A DNA stretch of 20,391 nt from Nitriliruptoraceae bacterium (GCA_007117945.1 SKTN01000391.1:1-20391); one strand, 5' to 3'; positions 6,214-13,370 are shown, numbered from the stretch's first letter. Notes: generated by a model not told the origin, from the sequence alone. Numbers and translations: made by a program.

Positions 6214-8903
6214 CGTGCCGCGGCCACCAGGCGTAGCCTCCCGCCCGCGGCGGCGTGGAGCAGTGCGGTGATGGCACTGGCGGGCATCGGCCGGTGGAAG
6301 AGGTAGCCCTGCGCCAGCGGGCAACCCATCGAGGTGAGCTCGTCGGCCTGTGCGCGGGTCTCGACACCCTCCGCGATCAGCTCGCAGCCGAGGGTGCGGC
6401 CGAGCTGCACGATCGCCTCCACCAGGGAGCGTCCCCCCGCGTCCTCCAGCCCGTCGATGAAGCTCCGGTCGATCTTGAGCACGTCCACGGGCAGCGATCG
6501 CAGCCGGGCCAGGGAGGAGTAGCCGGCGCCGAAGTCGTCGATGGCGACCCGGACCCCGCGGCTGCGCAGCACCTGCAGCTCCTCAACGGCGGTGGAGTTG
6601 GTCGCGAGCTGGCTCTCGGTGACCTCGACCACGACCGCCTCCGTTGGCAGGTGGTGCTCGGTGAGCTCACGGAGCAGCTGGGCGGCGTAGCCGGGCTCCG
6701 TCAGCTCCCGTGCAGAGGCGTTGATCGCGACGACGGTGCCGTGCTCGGCCCACCACGGACGCCCGGCGTCCAGGGCCCGACGCCGGATCCGGCTGCCAAG
6801 GAGCGTGATCAGCCCGGCGTGTTCCGCGGCGGGGATGAACTCCGAGGGTGGGACCATTCCCAGGTGAGGGTGGTCCCACCGTGCCAGCACCTCCACACCG
6901 ACGATGTGACCGGTGGCCAGCTCCACGATCGGCTGGTAGGTGGCGGTGAGCTCGTCGCGTTCCAGCGCACCGCGCAGCTCGCGCTCCAGGGTGTGGCGGT
7001 GGTGGGTCGCCGTCCCCATCTGCGGCGCGAACAGCTCGACGCGGCCGCGACCGGCCTCCTTGGCCGCGTACATCGCAAGATCGGCCTGCTGGAGCAGTTC
7101 CTCCGGATCGGTGGTCGAGGCGGCGTGCACCGCCACCCCGATGCTGGCGTCCACGGTGACCGTCTCCGCGCCCAGCTCGACGGGCCGCTGGATCGTGGCC
7201 AGCAGCCGGTCCGCGAGGCGGAGCGCCGCCTGGGGCTGGCGGCCGCCCTCGAGGAGCACGGCGAACTCGTCCCCGCCAAGCCGGGCCAGGAGATCGCCAT
7301 CGCGCACGAACTCGCCGAGGCGTTGGCTGATGGTGACCAGCAGGTCGTCGCCGGCGGCGTGGCCGAGGGTGTCGTTGACCAGCTTGAAGCCGTCGAGGTC
7401 CAGCAGCAGCAGGGCGAGCTCCCCAGGCTCGCGCGCAGCGACGTAGGCGAGGCGTTCCAGGAGCTGGACGCGGTTGGGTATGCCCGTCAGCGCGTCGTGT
7501 CGGGCCTGGTGGGCGAACCGGTCGGCCAGGGCGCGGTTCGTGGCCTCGCGCTGGGCGAGCTGCCGATGTGCGGCGACCTGGTCCGTGATGTCCTCGGCGG
7601 TCCCCGTGTAGCCCGTCACCGCGCCATCGGCGTCGACGAGCGCAGAGGCCCGTACCGACAGCACCCGTTCCTGCGCGGCGGTGGTGGGGCGGCAGCGCAG
7701 CGACGCCTCGGGATCGCGGGACAGCCGGGTGAGCAGCTCGCCCGCGGTCTCCGCGTCCGGCCGGAGGTGCTCCCACAGGCCGGTGCCGAGCAGTCGCTCG
7801 CGGTGGACCTGCAGGATCTCCGCCAGGCGATGGTTGGTGTAGGCGACCTGGCCGTGCTCGTCGGTCAGGAAGATGCCGATGGGCGAGGCGGCGGCCAGGG
7901 TGCGGAAGCGGCGCTCCTGCTCACGCACGCTGGCGGTTGCCGCCGCCACCTCCACCTCGGCGCGGCGGCGTCCGGTCACCTGCGCGTGGATCACCCAGCC
8001 GATGAGCCACACGATGGCGGCGCCAGCCAGGCCCATCGCGGCGTGCTGGAGCCGCAGCCACAGTCCCGTCGCGGTGGCAGCCGGGGTGAAGGCCAGCTCC
8101 CAGCCGTGGGCGCCGAACTCCACCCGGGTGGCGACCGCACCGGCCAGGTCAGGGTCCGTGGCCGACGTCGTGTCCACCTCGGGCACCATCCCGGGCTGCG
8201 TGCTCCCCGCAGCTTCCCCCGCCAGGGGGGTGACCGTGGCCAGGACCCCGGCACCACGGGTGGCGTCGTGCAGGATCGCTTCCTCGTCGATGAACACCAG
8301 GGACCAGCCCCGCAGGTCGGGTGAGCGCGCCGGGTCCTGTGGCGCCTCCTCGCTCGTGAGGGGGGTGACCATCGCCGCGGTCCCGGGCAGGCCTGGGCGC
8401 AGGGCGATGATGCTGGTGCCCTGCCGGTCGACGCTCCGCCACAACCCCGCGGTCAGCTCCGGGTGGCGGCGCACGTCAGCGAAGCTGAGGCTGATGCCCT
8501 CCGGTTCCACCATCTGGAAGGCGACGGTGCCCGTCCGCTCGTGGGCGAAGCCCACCGCCTCCACGCCGGTGAAGCGTTCGGTGAGGGTGGTGCCGCCCGC
8601 CAGCTGTCCGACGAAGGCACCGTAGGAGTCCGTGGTGACCCGCTGACCCTGGTGCAGGCCATGGACGGCGTTTAGTGCGAGCTCGATGCGATCGAGCTGG
8701 GTCGTGAACGCCTCGCTACTGCGTTCGACGTCCCGCTCGAAGCTGTCGCGGGCAGCAGCTGCGGTGACGCCGGAGGTCGCCTGGAAGGTGGTGACACCGA
8801 CGAGCAGGCCCAGCGCCAGCACGGCCGGCAGCAACCAGCGCGACCTCGCCGCGGCCACGCTGGTCCGGCCCTGCTGTGCGCGCGCGTCGTCGCGTGCTCC
8901 CAC
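6210..8903 (-). CDS. CHASE-PAS-GGDEF-EAL cyclic-di-GMP signalling protein
   Basis: An 897-residue inner-membrane receptor with both diguanylate cyclase and phosphodiesterase modules. Order: TM1 (about 23-40); extracytoplasmic CHASE-like sensor (about 60-270); TM2 (about 281-305); PAS (about 330-440, ending GYTGTAEDITD); GGDEF (about 465-625); EAL (about 640-885). The cyclase motif is intact (RLGGDEFAV, 543-547), and an inhibitory I-site RDGD (534-537) lies five residues before it. The EAL signature is EVL (671-673) but the other catalytic landmarks are present: INAS, EVTES, DDFGAGYSS (789-797), KIDRSFI, EGVET, QGYLFHRP. Both activities therefore look possible. GTG 8903 is the chosen start, with a weak GGGGTG site before it. 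The stop overlaps the ATG of the sugar-binding lipoprotein, which suggests that the CHASE domain and the lipoprotein work together. A 25-bp palindrome lies 10 nt upstream. Confidence 0.92.
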   Translation of the reverse strand: MGARDDARAQQGRTSVAAARSRWLLPAVLALGLLVGVTTFQATSGVTAAAARDSFERDVERSSEAFTTQLDRIELALNAVHGLHQGQRVTTDSYGAFVGQLAGGTTLTERFTGVEAVGFAHERTGTVAFQMVEPEGISLSFADVRRHPELTAGLWRSVDRQGTSIIALRPGLPGTAAMVTPLTSEEAPQDPARSPDLRGWSLVFIDEEAILHDATRGAGVLATVTPLAGEAAGSTQPGMVPEVDTTSATDPDLAGAVATRVEFGAHGWELAFTPAATATGLWLRLQHAAMGLAGAAIVWLIGWVIHAQVTGRRRAEVEVAAATASVREQERRFRTLAAASPIGIFLTDEHGQVAYTNHRLAEILQVHRERLLGTGLWEHLRPDAETAGELLTRLSRDPEASLRCRPTTAAQERVLSVRASALVDADGAVTGYTGTAEDITDQVAAHRQLAQREATNRALADRFAHQARHDALTGIPNRVQLLERLAYVAAREPGELALLLLDLDGFKLVNDTLGHAAGDDLLVTISQRLGEFVRDGDLLARLGGDEFAVLLEGGRQPQAALRLADRLLATIQRPVELGAETVTVDASIGVAVHAASTTDPEELLQQADLAMYAAKEAGRGRVELFAPQMGTATHHRHTLERELRGALERDELTATYQPIVELATGHIVGVEVLARWDHPHLGMVPPSEFIPAAEHAGLITLLGSRIRRRALDAGRPWWAEHGTVVAINASARELTEPGYAAQLLRELTEHHLPTEAVVVEVTESQLATNSTAVEELQVLRSRGVRVAIDDFGAGYSSLARLRSLPVDVLKIDRSFIDGLEDAGGRSLVEAIVQLGRTLGCELIAEGVETRAQADELTSMGCPLAQGYLFHRPMPASAITALLHAAAGGRLRLVAAAR

Positions 8904-8913
8904 CTGGCACCCC

Positions 8914-8938
8914 GATGGTGGAGGTCACCCTCACCATC
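8914..8938. promoter_or_regulatory. imperfect 25-bp palindrome before the GGDEF-EAL gene (operator candidate)
   Basis: GATGGTG and CACCATC arms flank an inner GGT-C-ACC, with only two mismatched base pairs (four positions) plus the central base. It ends 10 nt before the GTG start, where a repressor could block transcription or ribosome loading. Operator function is inferred from symmetry and position only. Confidence 0.45.
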
Positions 8939-8966
8939 GGCCGCGATGTGGCACGGCTGAAGGGGT

Positions 8967-8992
8967 GCGACGGCCCCGATCGGGGCCGTCGC
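8967..8992. terminator. perfect 26-bp loopless palindrome after the NlpC/P60 gene
   Basis: Two 13-nt arms (GCGACGGCCCCGA and its exact complement) with no spacer, starting 9 nt after the minus-strand stop at 9002. Same design as the palindromes at 4791-4836 and 14018-14064. Likely terminator of the cell-wall hydrolase gene, insulating the GGDEF-EAL unit from it. Confidence 0.6.
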
Positions 8993-9001
8993 GACGTCGC
9001 G

Positions 9002-10411
9002 TCAGGGACGCGCGTAGCCCACGGGCACACGGTTCGACAGGGTGGCGGTGCGGACGGGGATGCCGGTCCGGGAGGCCTCGACGATGGTGTCCCCGCCGAC
9101 GTACATGGCGACGTGGCTGATGGGGGAGTTGTAGAACACCAGATCGCCGGGTTGCAGCTGGGCGCGGGTGACGTTGCGCAGCCCCGAGTACTGGGCGCGT
9201 GAGGTGCGGGGGATCGTGACACCGGCCGCGCGCCAGGCGTAGGAGGTCAGTCCGGAGCAGTCGAAGGAGTCCGGCCCGCCGGCACCCCACTGGTAGGGCT
9301 TGCCGACCTGTGCCAGGGCGGTGCGGACGGCGACGTCGGCAGAACGCCGGGTGGAGGGAGCCGGGCTGGTGGTCGTGCTGCCGCTGGAGGATGACGAGCT
9401 GCTCGAGGAGCTGCTCGAGGAGCTGCTGGAGGAACTGCTCGACGAACTACTGGACGAACCACTCGAGGAGCTGCTCGACGTGGTGCTCGAGGAGCTCGAG
9501 CTGGCAGCCGCCTGCTGGCGCTGCTGCTCGGCCTGCTGGCGGCGCCGTTCCTCGGCCTCCTCCTCCTGCTGCTGTCGCCGACGCTCCTCGGCTTCGCGCT
9601 CCCGGGCGAGGCGCGCCCGTTCCTCTTCCACGCGTTGCTGCTCGGCGTCGACCTCGCGGCGCAGCTCGGCCAGCTCGCTCTGGTCGGCCTCGAGCTGCGA
9701 CTGCTGCTCCTGCACCGTCGAGCGGACCTCGCTGAGGGTGGCCTCGAGCTCGGCGAGTTCGTCGGCGTGACGGTCGTGGAGGGCCTGCACGGCGAGGAGC
9801 TCGTTCTCGACCTCCTCGGCCAGTTCCTCGGCCGCGGTCTCCTGCTCCTCGAGCCGGGCCTCGAGGGCGGCGGTCCGGTCGGTCGCGGCATCCAGCCGCT
9901 CGATGCCGGCCTGATCGGTGGTGATGATCTGGCGCAGCGAGGTGGAGCGGAAACCGATGTCGTTGGGCCCGCTGGCACCCATGAAAGCCGCGAACTCCAG
10001 GCTCGGCCCCATCTTGTGGAGCCGGCGGGCGTGATCGCCCACGGTCGCGGACAGCACGGCGATCTCCGCGGCCAGCTCCTCGAGCTCCGCGGTCGTCTCC
10101 TCGAGGTCCGCCTGGACCTCCTCCAGGGCGACCACCGCTTCGTTGTACTGCTCGACCGCCTCGCTGAGCTCCGCCTCGATCTCCTGGAGGCGGGCCTCGG
10201 CGGCGACCTGCTCGTCACTGAGGCGGCTCTCACGGGCGTCCAGCTCACGGACCTCGGAGCGCTGGTCGTCGACCTGCGACTCGAGGCTGCGCAGCTCACG
10301 CTGCAGGCGCTCGAGGGTCGAGGTGTCCGGGTCGGCGTGTGCAACCGGTGTCAGGAGCGTGGCCAGGACAGCGACCACGAGCAGGATCGGGAGCGTTCGT
10401 GTGCGGTTCAC
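9002..10411 (-). CDS. secreted NlpC/P60 peptidoglycan endopeptidase with long coiled coil
   Basis: A 469-residue exported cell-wall hydrolase expected to cut stem peptides in peptidoglycan. Signal peptide 1-26 (hydrophobic core LPILLVVAVLATLLTP, then AHA). Residues about 30-295 are coiled coil rich in E, A, L, R and Q, with a hinge-like break MGPSLEFAAFMGAS (134-147) as in PcsB/RipC/CwlO-type proteins, whose coiled coils are engaged by FtsEX in studied species. A serine linker follows (304-345, including 25 consecutive Ser at 319-343). The NlpC/P60 domain fills 357-469, with catalytic C385 in DSFDCSGLTS and H433 in ISHVAMYVGG. There is no LysM or SH3 domain. GTG 10411 has GAGGTGA just upstream. 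FtsEX control is inference; no ftsEX lies in the window. Confidence 0.9.
   Translation of the reverse strand: MNRTRTLPILLVVAVLATLLTPVAHADPDTSTLERLQRELRSLESQVDDQRSEVRELDARESRLSDEQVAAEARLQEIEAELSEAVEQYNEAVVALEEVQADLEETTAELEELAAEIAVLSATVGDHARRLHKMGPSLEFAAFMGASGPNDIGFRSTSLRQIITTDQAGIERLDAATDRTAALEARLEEQETAAEELAEEVENELLAVQALHDRHADELAELEATLSEVRSTVQEQQSQLEADQSELAELRREVDAEQQRVEEERARLAREREAEERRRQQQEEEAEERRRQQAEQQRQQAAASSSSSSTTSSSSSSGSSSSSSSSSSSSSSSSSSSSSSSSSGSTTTSPAPSTRRSADVAVRTALAQVGKPYQWGAGGPDSFDCSGLTSYAWRAAGVTIPRTSRAQYSGLRNVTRAQLQPGDLVFYNSPISHVAMYVGGDTIVEASRTGIPVRTATLSNRVPVGYARP
9383..9457 (-). repeat. poly-serine coding tract built of 12-bp units
   Basis: Encodes 25 consecutive serines of the hydrolase linker. 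On the plus strand the unit GCTGCTCGAGGA recurs in near-tandem copies (about 9398-9430) and then drifts. Five synonymous codons are used (AGC, TCC, TCG, AGT, TCA), so the run has expanded by unit duplication but is kept as protein sequence. Confidence 0.8.
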
Positions 10412-10449
10412 GTCACCTCATCGCCGGTTCGGCGGGTGGTCGGGGTCCA

Positions 10450-10467
10450 CAGGGGCAGCTGCCCCTG
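10450..10467. promoter_or_regulatory. perfect 18-bp palindrome in the leader of the NlpC/P60 gene
   Basis: CAGGGGCAGCTGCCCCTG is fully self-complementary. If the -10 at 10478-10483 is used, it covers about +5 to +22 of the mRNA, so it is either an operator just past the start site or a 5'-end hairpin. Confidence 0.4.
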
Positions 10468-10477
10468 GCGGGGCCGC

Positions 10478-10483
10478 ACGCTA
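10478..10483 (-). promoter_or_regulatory. candidate -10 element of the NlpC/P60 gene
   Basis: TAGCGT on the minus strand, giving an inferred leader of about 60 nt ahead of GTG 10411. It lies inside a partial inverted repeat (CCGCAC...GTGCGG, 10474-10492). No clear -35 is visible. The leader is far too short for a ydaO/c-di-AMP riboswitch, which precedes some actinobacterial cell-wall hydrolase genes. Confidence 0.4.
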
Positions 10484-10614
10484 GCGGTGCGGTCGGTGCC
10501 ATCGCCAGCGGGTGCTCGTGGTCGTGCGAACGGGGCACGCCGGGGCGCGCCATGGCGGACGCCGGGGTCGGGTGGACACCGTCCGAGTGACGCCGACATC
10601 CACCCCCGAGCGCG

Positions 10615-10620
10615 TACAGT
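10615..10620 (+). promoter_or_regulatory. -10 element of the PGPGW gene, probably leaderless
   Basis: TACAGT is followed by exactly 7 nt and then the ATG at 10628, with no ribosome site in between. This spacing places the transcription start at or next to the ATG, as in leaderless actinobacterial mRNAs. The dus gene has the same spacing. Confidence 0.5.
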
Positions 10621-10627
10621 GCCGCCC

Positions 10628-11422
10628 ATGGGACCGATCGCACGCTTCCGGGAAGGCCTGGTGCTCGGTCACGTCCGGAAGGGCCTCGACGCGGGCGAGG
10701 ATGTGCTCGCGTGGACCCACGCCCGGGTACCCGGGGTGCGGGCTCCTGCCCTGCTGGTGATCACCGATCGCCGCTGCCTGGTGCACGTGGCCTCCACCAC
10801 CGTGGCCGACGTGGAGACCCAGCTCGGCGCACTGCTGCGGTTCGAGCTCGACCGCGACACCCCGGAGAAGGTCCGCGTCCGCCTGGCCGGGGATGGCGAC
10901 GACGTGGTGGCGGAGCTGTCGCTGACCAGCCGGGCCCGCTCCCGGGCCGCTGGCCGGGTGCTGTCCGAACTGACGCGGCAGAACGTCGGTGCGCCGGAGA
11001 CCTTCGACCCGAGCAAGACCTCCCCGCTGCCCCCGGTGCCACGGGGGATGAAGGACCACGCCCGGCGGGTCTGGGTGACCGTTGTGGGCGTCGTCGTCCT
11101 GATGGTGAGCCTTGCCTTCGCCTCGCCCTTCCTTCCCGGCCCCGGCGCGCTCACCGCGGTTGCCGGCTTCGCCATCCTCGCCAAGGAGTACGAGTGGGCA
11201 CGCGATGTCCACGTGTGGGCGACCCGGCAGGCGGAGCGGTTCGTGCACTGGATGCGGGACCGGATCACACGGCGGCGTCGCGAGGGCAGCTCCACCCCGG
11301 GCGGGGCGGTGGCCCCTGTGGTGGTGGAGGTGAACGACGAGGAGCCTGCCCGCGGTGACCGTCTGCCGGGTGACAAGCCCCCGGGCGGCGGGTTCGAGGG
11401 GGGCTACCGGCGCACCGGTTGA
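10628..11422 (+). CDS. PGPGW-type membrane protein with N-terminal PH-like domain
   Basis: A 264-residue protein. The central stretch has one or two hydrophobic segments (about 147-187) with the signature PFLPGPGALTAVAGFAILAKEYEWA, the hallmark of the actinobacterial PGPGW family (TIGR02611-like), whose function is unknown. Before it lies a soluble domain of about 120 residues containing LLVITDRRCLVHVAS, reminiscent of bacterial PH/GRAM-like folds; this part is not typical of the short PGPGW proteins. The C-terminal 55 residues are Arg-rich, then Pro/Gly-rich and probably disordered. ATG 10628 is preceded by a -10 box 7 nt away, consistent with a leaderless start. It diverges from the NlpC/P60 gene and converges with maf. 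The PH-like call is a pattern-level guess. Confidence 0.8.
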   Translation: MGPIARFREGLVLGHVRKGLDAGEDVLAWTHARVPGVRAPALLVITDRRCLVHVASTTVADVETQLGALLRFELDRDTPEKVRVRLAGDGDDVVAELSLTSRARSRAAGRVLSELTRQNVGAPETFDPSKTSPLPPVPRGMKDHARRVWVTVVGVVVLMVSLAFASPFLPGPGALTAVAGFAILAKEYEWARDVHVWATRQAERFVHWMRDRITRRRREGSSTPGGAVAPVVVEVNDEEPARGDRLPGDKPPGGGFEGGYRRTG

Positions 11423-11550
11423 CGTCGCTCGCCGGGACTAGGGCGGCCACGGGGTCCGCGAAGCTGGCCGTGGGCGTCGACGGCATCGCCCGACCCGTTG
11501 GGACCACGGCGGAGCGGCCTGTGGCCACGCCGGCTGGAGTGCCCCGGCCC

Positions 11551-12162
11551 CTACCCGGATGGGTGGGTCAGCACCTCGGCACCGACGGCACGCAGCAACT
11601 CCACGGTGGTCGCCAGGGGCAGCCCGATCACGGTGGTGTCGCACCCGGTCATGGTCGCCACGAGAGCGGCTCCCGCGCCCTGGAGGGCGTAGGCGCCCGC
11701 CTTGCCACGGGGCTCGCCGGTGGCGAGGTACCAGGCCACTTCCCCGTCGGTGAGCTGCCGGAAGGTGACGGCGGTGGTCGCCAGGGCAGCGGACTCGGCG
11801 TCGCCGCGACGCACGGTGACCGCGGTGTGGACCTCGTGGGTACGCCCCGACAGCTGTCGCAGCATCCCGGCCGCCTCCGCATCGTCGCGCGGCTTTCCCA
11901 GCGCGGTGCGACCCAGGGCCACGGTGGTGTCCGCCGCCAGCACCACCTCGGCGTCGTCACCCCGGCACACCGTGCGTGCCTTGGCCGTGGCCAGGCGTGC
12001 CACCAGGTCCTCGGGGAGCTCGTCGGCAAGCGGTGTCTCGTCGACCTGCGCCGGTCGGATCGCGGGGTGGAGGCCGAGTCGGGCGAGCAGTTCCGCGCGG
12101 CGGGGACTGGACGAGGCCAGCACCAGCCGCCAGCCGGGGGAGGGGCGCGGCGCGTCAGCCAC
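11551..12162 (-). CDS. maf: Maf-family nucleoside triphosphate pyrophosphatase
   Basis: A 203-residue cytosolic enzyme of the Maf/HAM1-like group, which hydrolyses non-canonical or modified nucleotides (dTTP/UTP or m7GTP in studied members) to monophosphate and pyrophosphate. Visible landmarks: LASSSPRRAELL (15-26), VDET (40-43), AADTTV with catalytic-type D78 (76-81), GKPRDDAEAAGML (89-101), SGRTHEVHTAV (105-115) and GEPRGKAGAYALQGAGA (149-165). GTG 12162 was chosen: it overlaps the end of dus by 8 nt (GTGGCTGA) and gives a standard-length protein starting just before the conserved WRLVLASSSPRR. The dus-maf overlap implies translational coupling. Maf has been linked to septum inhibition and nucleotide housecleaning in other bacteria; which role applies here cannot be read from sequence. 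Confidence 0.92.
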   Translation of the reverse strand: MADAPRPSPGWRLVLASSSPRRAELLARLGLHPAIRPAQVDETPLADELPEDLVARLATAKARTVCRGDDAEVVLAADTTVALGRTALGKPRDDAEAAGMLRQLSGRTHEVHTAVTVRRGDAESAALATTAVTFRQLTDGEVAWYLATGEPRGKAGAYALQGAGAALVATMTGCDTTVIGLPLATTVELLRAVGAEVLTHPSG

Positions 12163-13357
12163 CGGAGACCGCCTCGTGGCGGACGGGAGCGGCCCGTGCG
12201 CCGTGGTGCGGGGAGTCCAGCCAGCCGCTCGGCAGGTGCACGCGCTTGGGCTCAGTGGTGTGTCCCCGGGGCTGGCGTCGGAGGGTCTCATCGAAGGGCA
12301 GCGCACCGTCCAGCCCACCCAGCAGACCGTCGAGCTCCTCGAGGGTGGACACCTGGTTGAGGGCGCGGCGCACCGACCGGCCGACGGGGAAGCCCTGCAG
12401 GTACCAGCCGGTGTGCTTGCGCAGCTGGAGGAGCCCGGTGGTCTCGCCGAGGTGGTCGCACAGCAGCAGGGCGTGCTCGCGGAGGAGACCGGCCACCCGG
12501 CCGAGGTCCGGTGCCGGCGGGATCGGTGCGCCAGCGAAGGCGGCCTCGAGGTCGCCGAAGAGCCAGGGTCGCCCCAGGCAGCCACGACCCACCACCACCC
12601 CCGCGCAACCGGTCTCGGCGCGCATCCGCAGGGCGTCGGCGGCCTCCCAGATGTCCCCGTTGCCCAGCACGGGGACGTCGATGGCGGCGACCAGTGCGGC
12701 GATGTGGCCCCAGGCGGCGGGCGGTCCGTAGCGCTGCTCGGCGGTGCGGGCGTGCAGCGCCACCCCGGCGACGCCCAGATCGGCCGCGATCCTCCCGGCC
12801 TCGAGGTAGGTGAGGTGCTCGTCGTCGATGCCCAGGCGCAGCTTCACCGTGACGGGGACGTCGCCGGCGGCGTCCACGGCCGCGGCCACGATGCCGGCGT
12901 ACAGGTCCGTGCGCCAGGGGAGCGCGGCCCCGCCGCCGTGGCGCGTGACCTTCGGGGCGGGGCACCCGAAGTTGAGGTCGATGTGGTCCACGGGGTCGCG
13001 GCCGGCCGCCGCGGCTCCCCGGGTGAGCTGGTGCACGGCGGCGCGGGACTCCTCGGGCTCGAGGGCGTACAGCTGGATGGAGCGGGGGTGCTCATCGGGT
13101 CCGAAGGCGGCCTTGAGCTGCGAGGTGGTGTTGCCCTCCACGAGCCCGCGTGCCCCCACCATCTCGGAGACGTACAGCCCACCACCCGCGCGTCGGCACA
13201 GCGTCCGGAACGCCACGTTGGTCACGCCCGCCATCGGCGCGAGGACCACCGGTGGCCACACCCGGAGGGCACCGAGGGTCAGGGTCGTGGAACCCTCCGG
13301 CCGCCGAGGTGGACCGGCGGTGACGGGAGCGGGGGGCGGGGGAGAGGTGAGGGTCAT
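12155..13357 (-). CDS. dusB: tRNA-dihydrouridine synthase (DusB-like)
   Basis: A 400-residue FMN-dependent enzyme that reduces uridines in tRNA loops to dihydrouridine. It forms a TIM barrel starting with VVLAPMAGVTNVAFR (37-51); the catalytic cysteine is C132 in DLNFGCPAPKVTRHGGGAAL (127-146). Further along are VTVKLRLGIDD, ALHARTAEQRYGPPAAW and VLGNGDIW plus GRGCLGRPWLFG, which bind FMN and substrate in the family. The C-terminal helical domain (about 300-370) is present, followed by about 30 low-complexity residues. ATG 13357 has no ribosome site but a -10 box exactly 7 nt upstream, suggesting a leaderless mRNA. It is the first gene of a dus-maf operon. The DusB subtype follows the usual actinobacterial assignment and was not tested. 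Confidence 0.93.
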   Translation of the reverse strand: MTLTSPPPPAPVTAGPPRRPEGSTTLTLGALRVWPPVVLAPMAGVTNVAFRTLCRRAGGGLYVSEMVGARGLVEGNTTSQLKAAFGPDEHPRSIQLYALEPEESRAAVHQLTRGAAAAGRDPVDHIDLNFGCPAPKVTRHGGGAALPWRTDLYAGIVAAAVDAAGDVPVTVKLRLGIDDEHLTYLEAGRIAADLGVAGVALHARTAEQRYGPPAAWGHIAALVAAIDVPVLGNGDIWEAADALRMRAETGCAGVVVGRGCLGRPWLFGDLEAAFAGAPIPPAPDLGRVAGLLREHALLLCDHLGETTGLLQLRKHTGWYLQGFPVGRSVRRALNQVSTLEELDGLLGGLDGALPFDETLRRQPRGHTTEPKRVHLPSGWLDSPHHGARAAPVRHEAVSGG

Positions 13358-13364
13358 GGCCGGG

Positions 13365-13370
13365 ACGCTA
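13365..13370 (-). promoter_or_regulatory. -10 element of dus, probably leaderless
   Basis: TAGCGT on the minus strand, then 7 nt, then ATG 13357, matching the spacing at 10615-10628. A small GAGCCC/GGGCTC inverted repeat (13380-13393) lies just upstream between this promoter and the divergent gene at 13480. Confidence 0.5.

Noticed and set aside
6255..8324. Plus-strand open frame of about 690 codons opposite the GGDEF-EAL gene
   Set aside because: Shadow of a well-supported gene; the product lacks any domain and is rich in Gly, Gln and His without hydrophobic cores.
9300..9770. Plus-strand frame encoding Leu/Glu repeats (LLEELLEELL), resembling a leucine-zipper protein
   Set aside because: It is the reverse strand of the poly-serine tract and coiled coil of the NlpC/P60 gene, which has a signal peptide, catalytic motifs and a ribosome site.
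10412..10627. c-di-AMP (ydaO) riboswitch before the NlpC/P60 gene
   Set aside because: The inferred leader is about 60 nt and the whole gap only 216 nt; I could not find the conserved helices or junction sequences.
11423..11550. Terminator between the PGPGW gene and maf
   Set aside because: Only a CCACGG/CCGTGG stem with a 15-nt loop was found (about 11449-11475), too weak to list as a feature.
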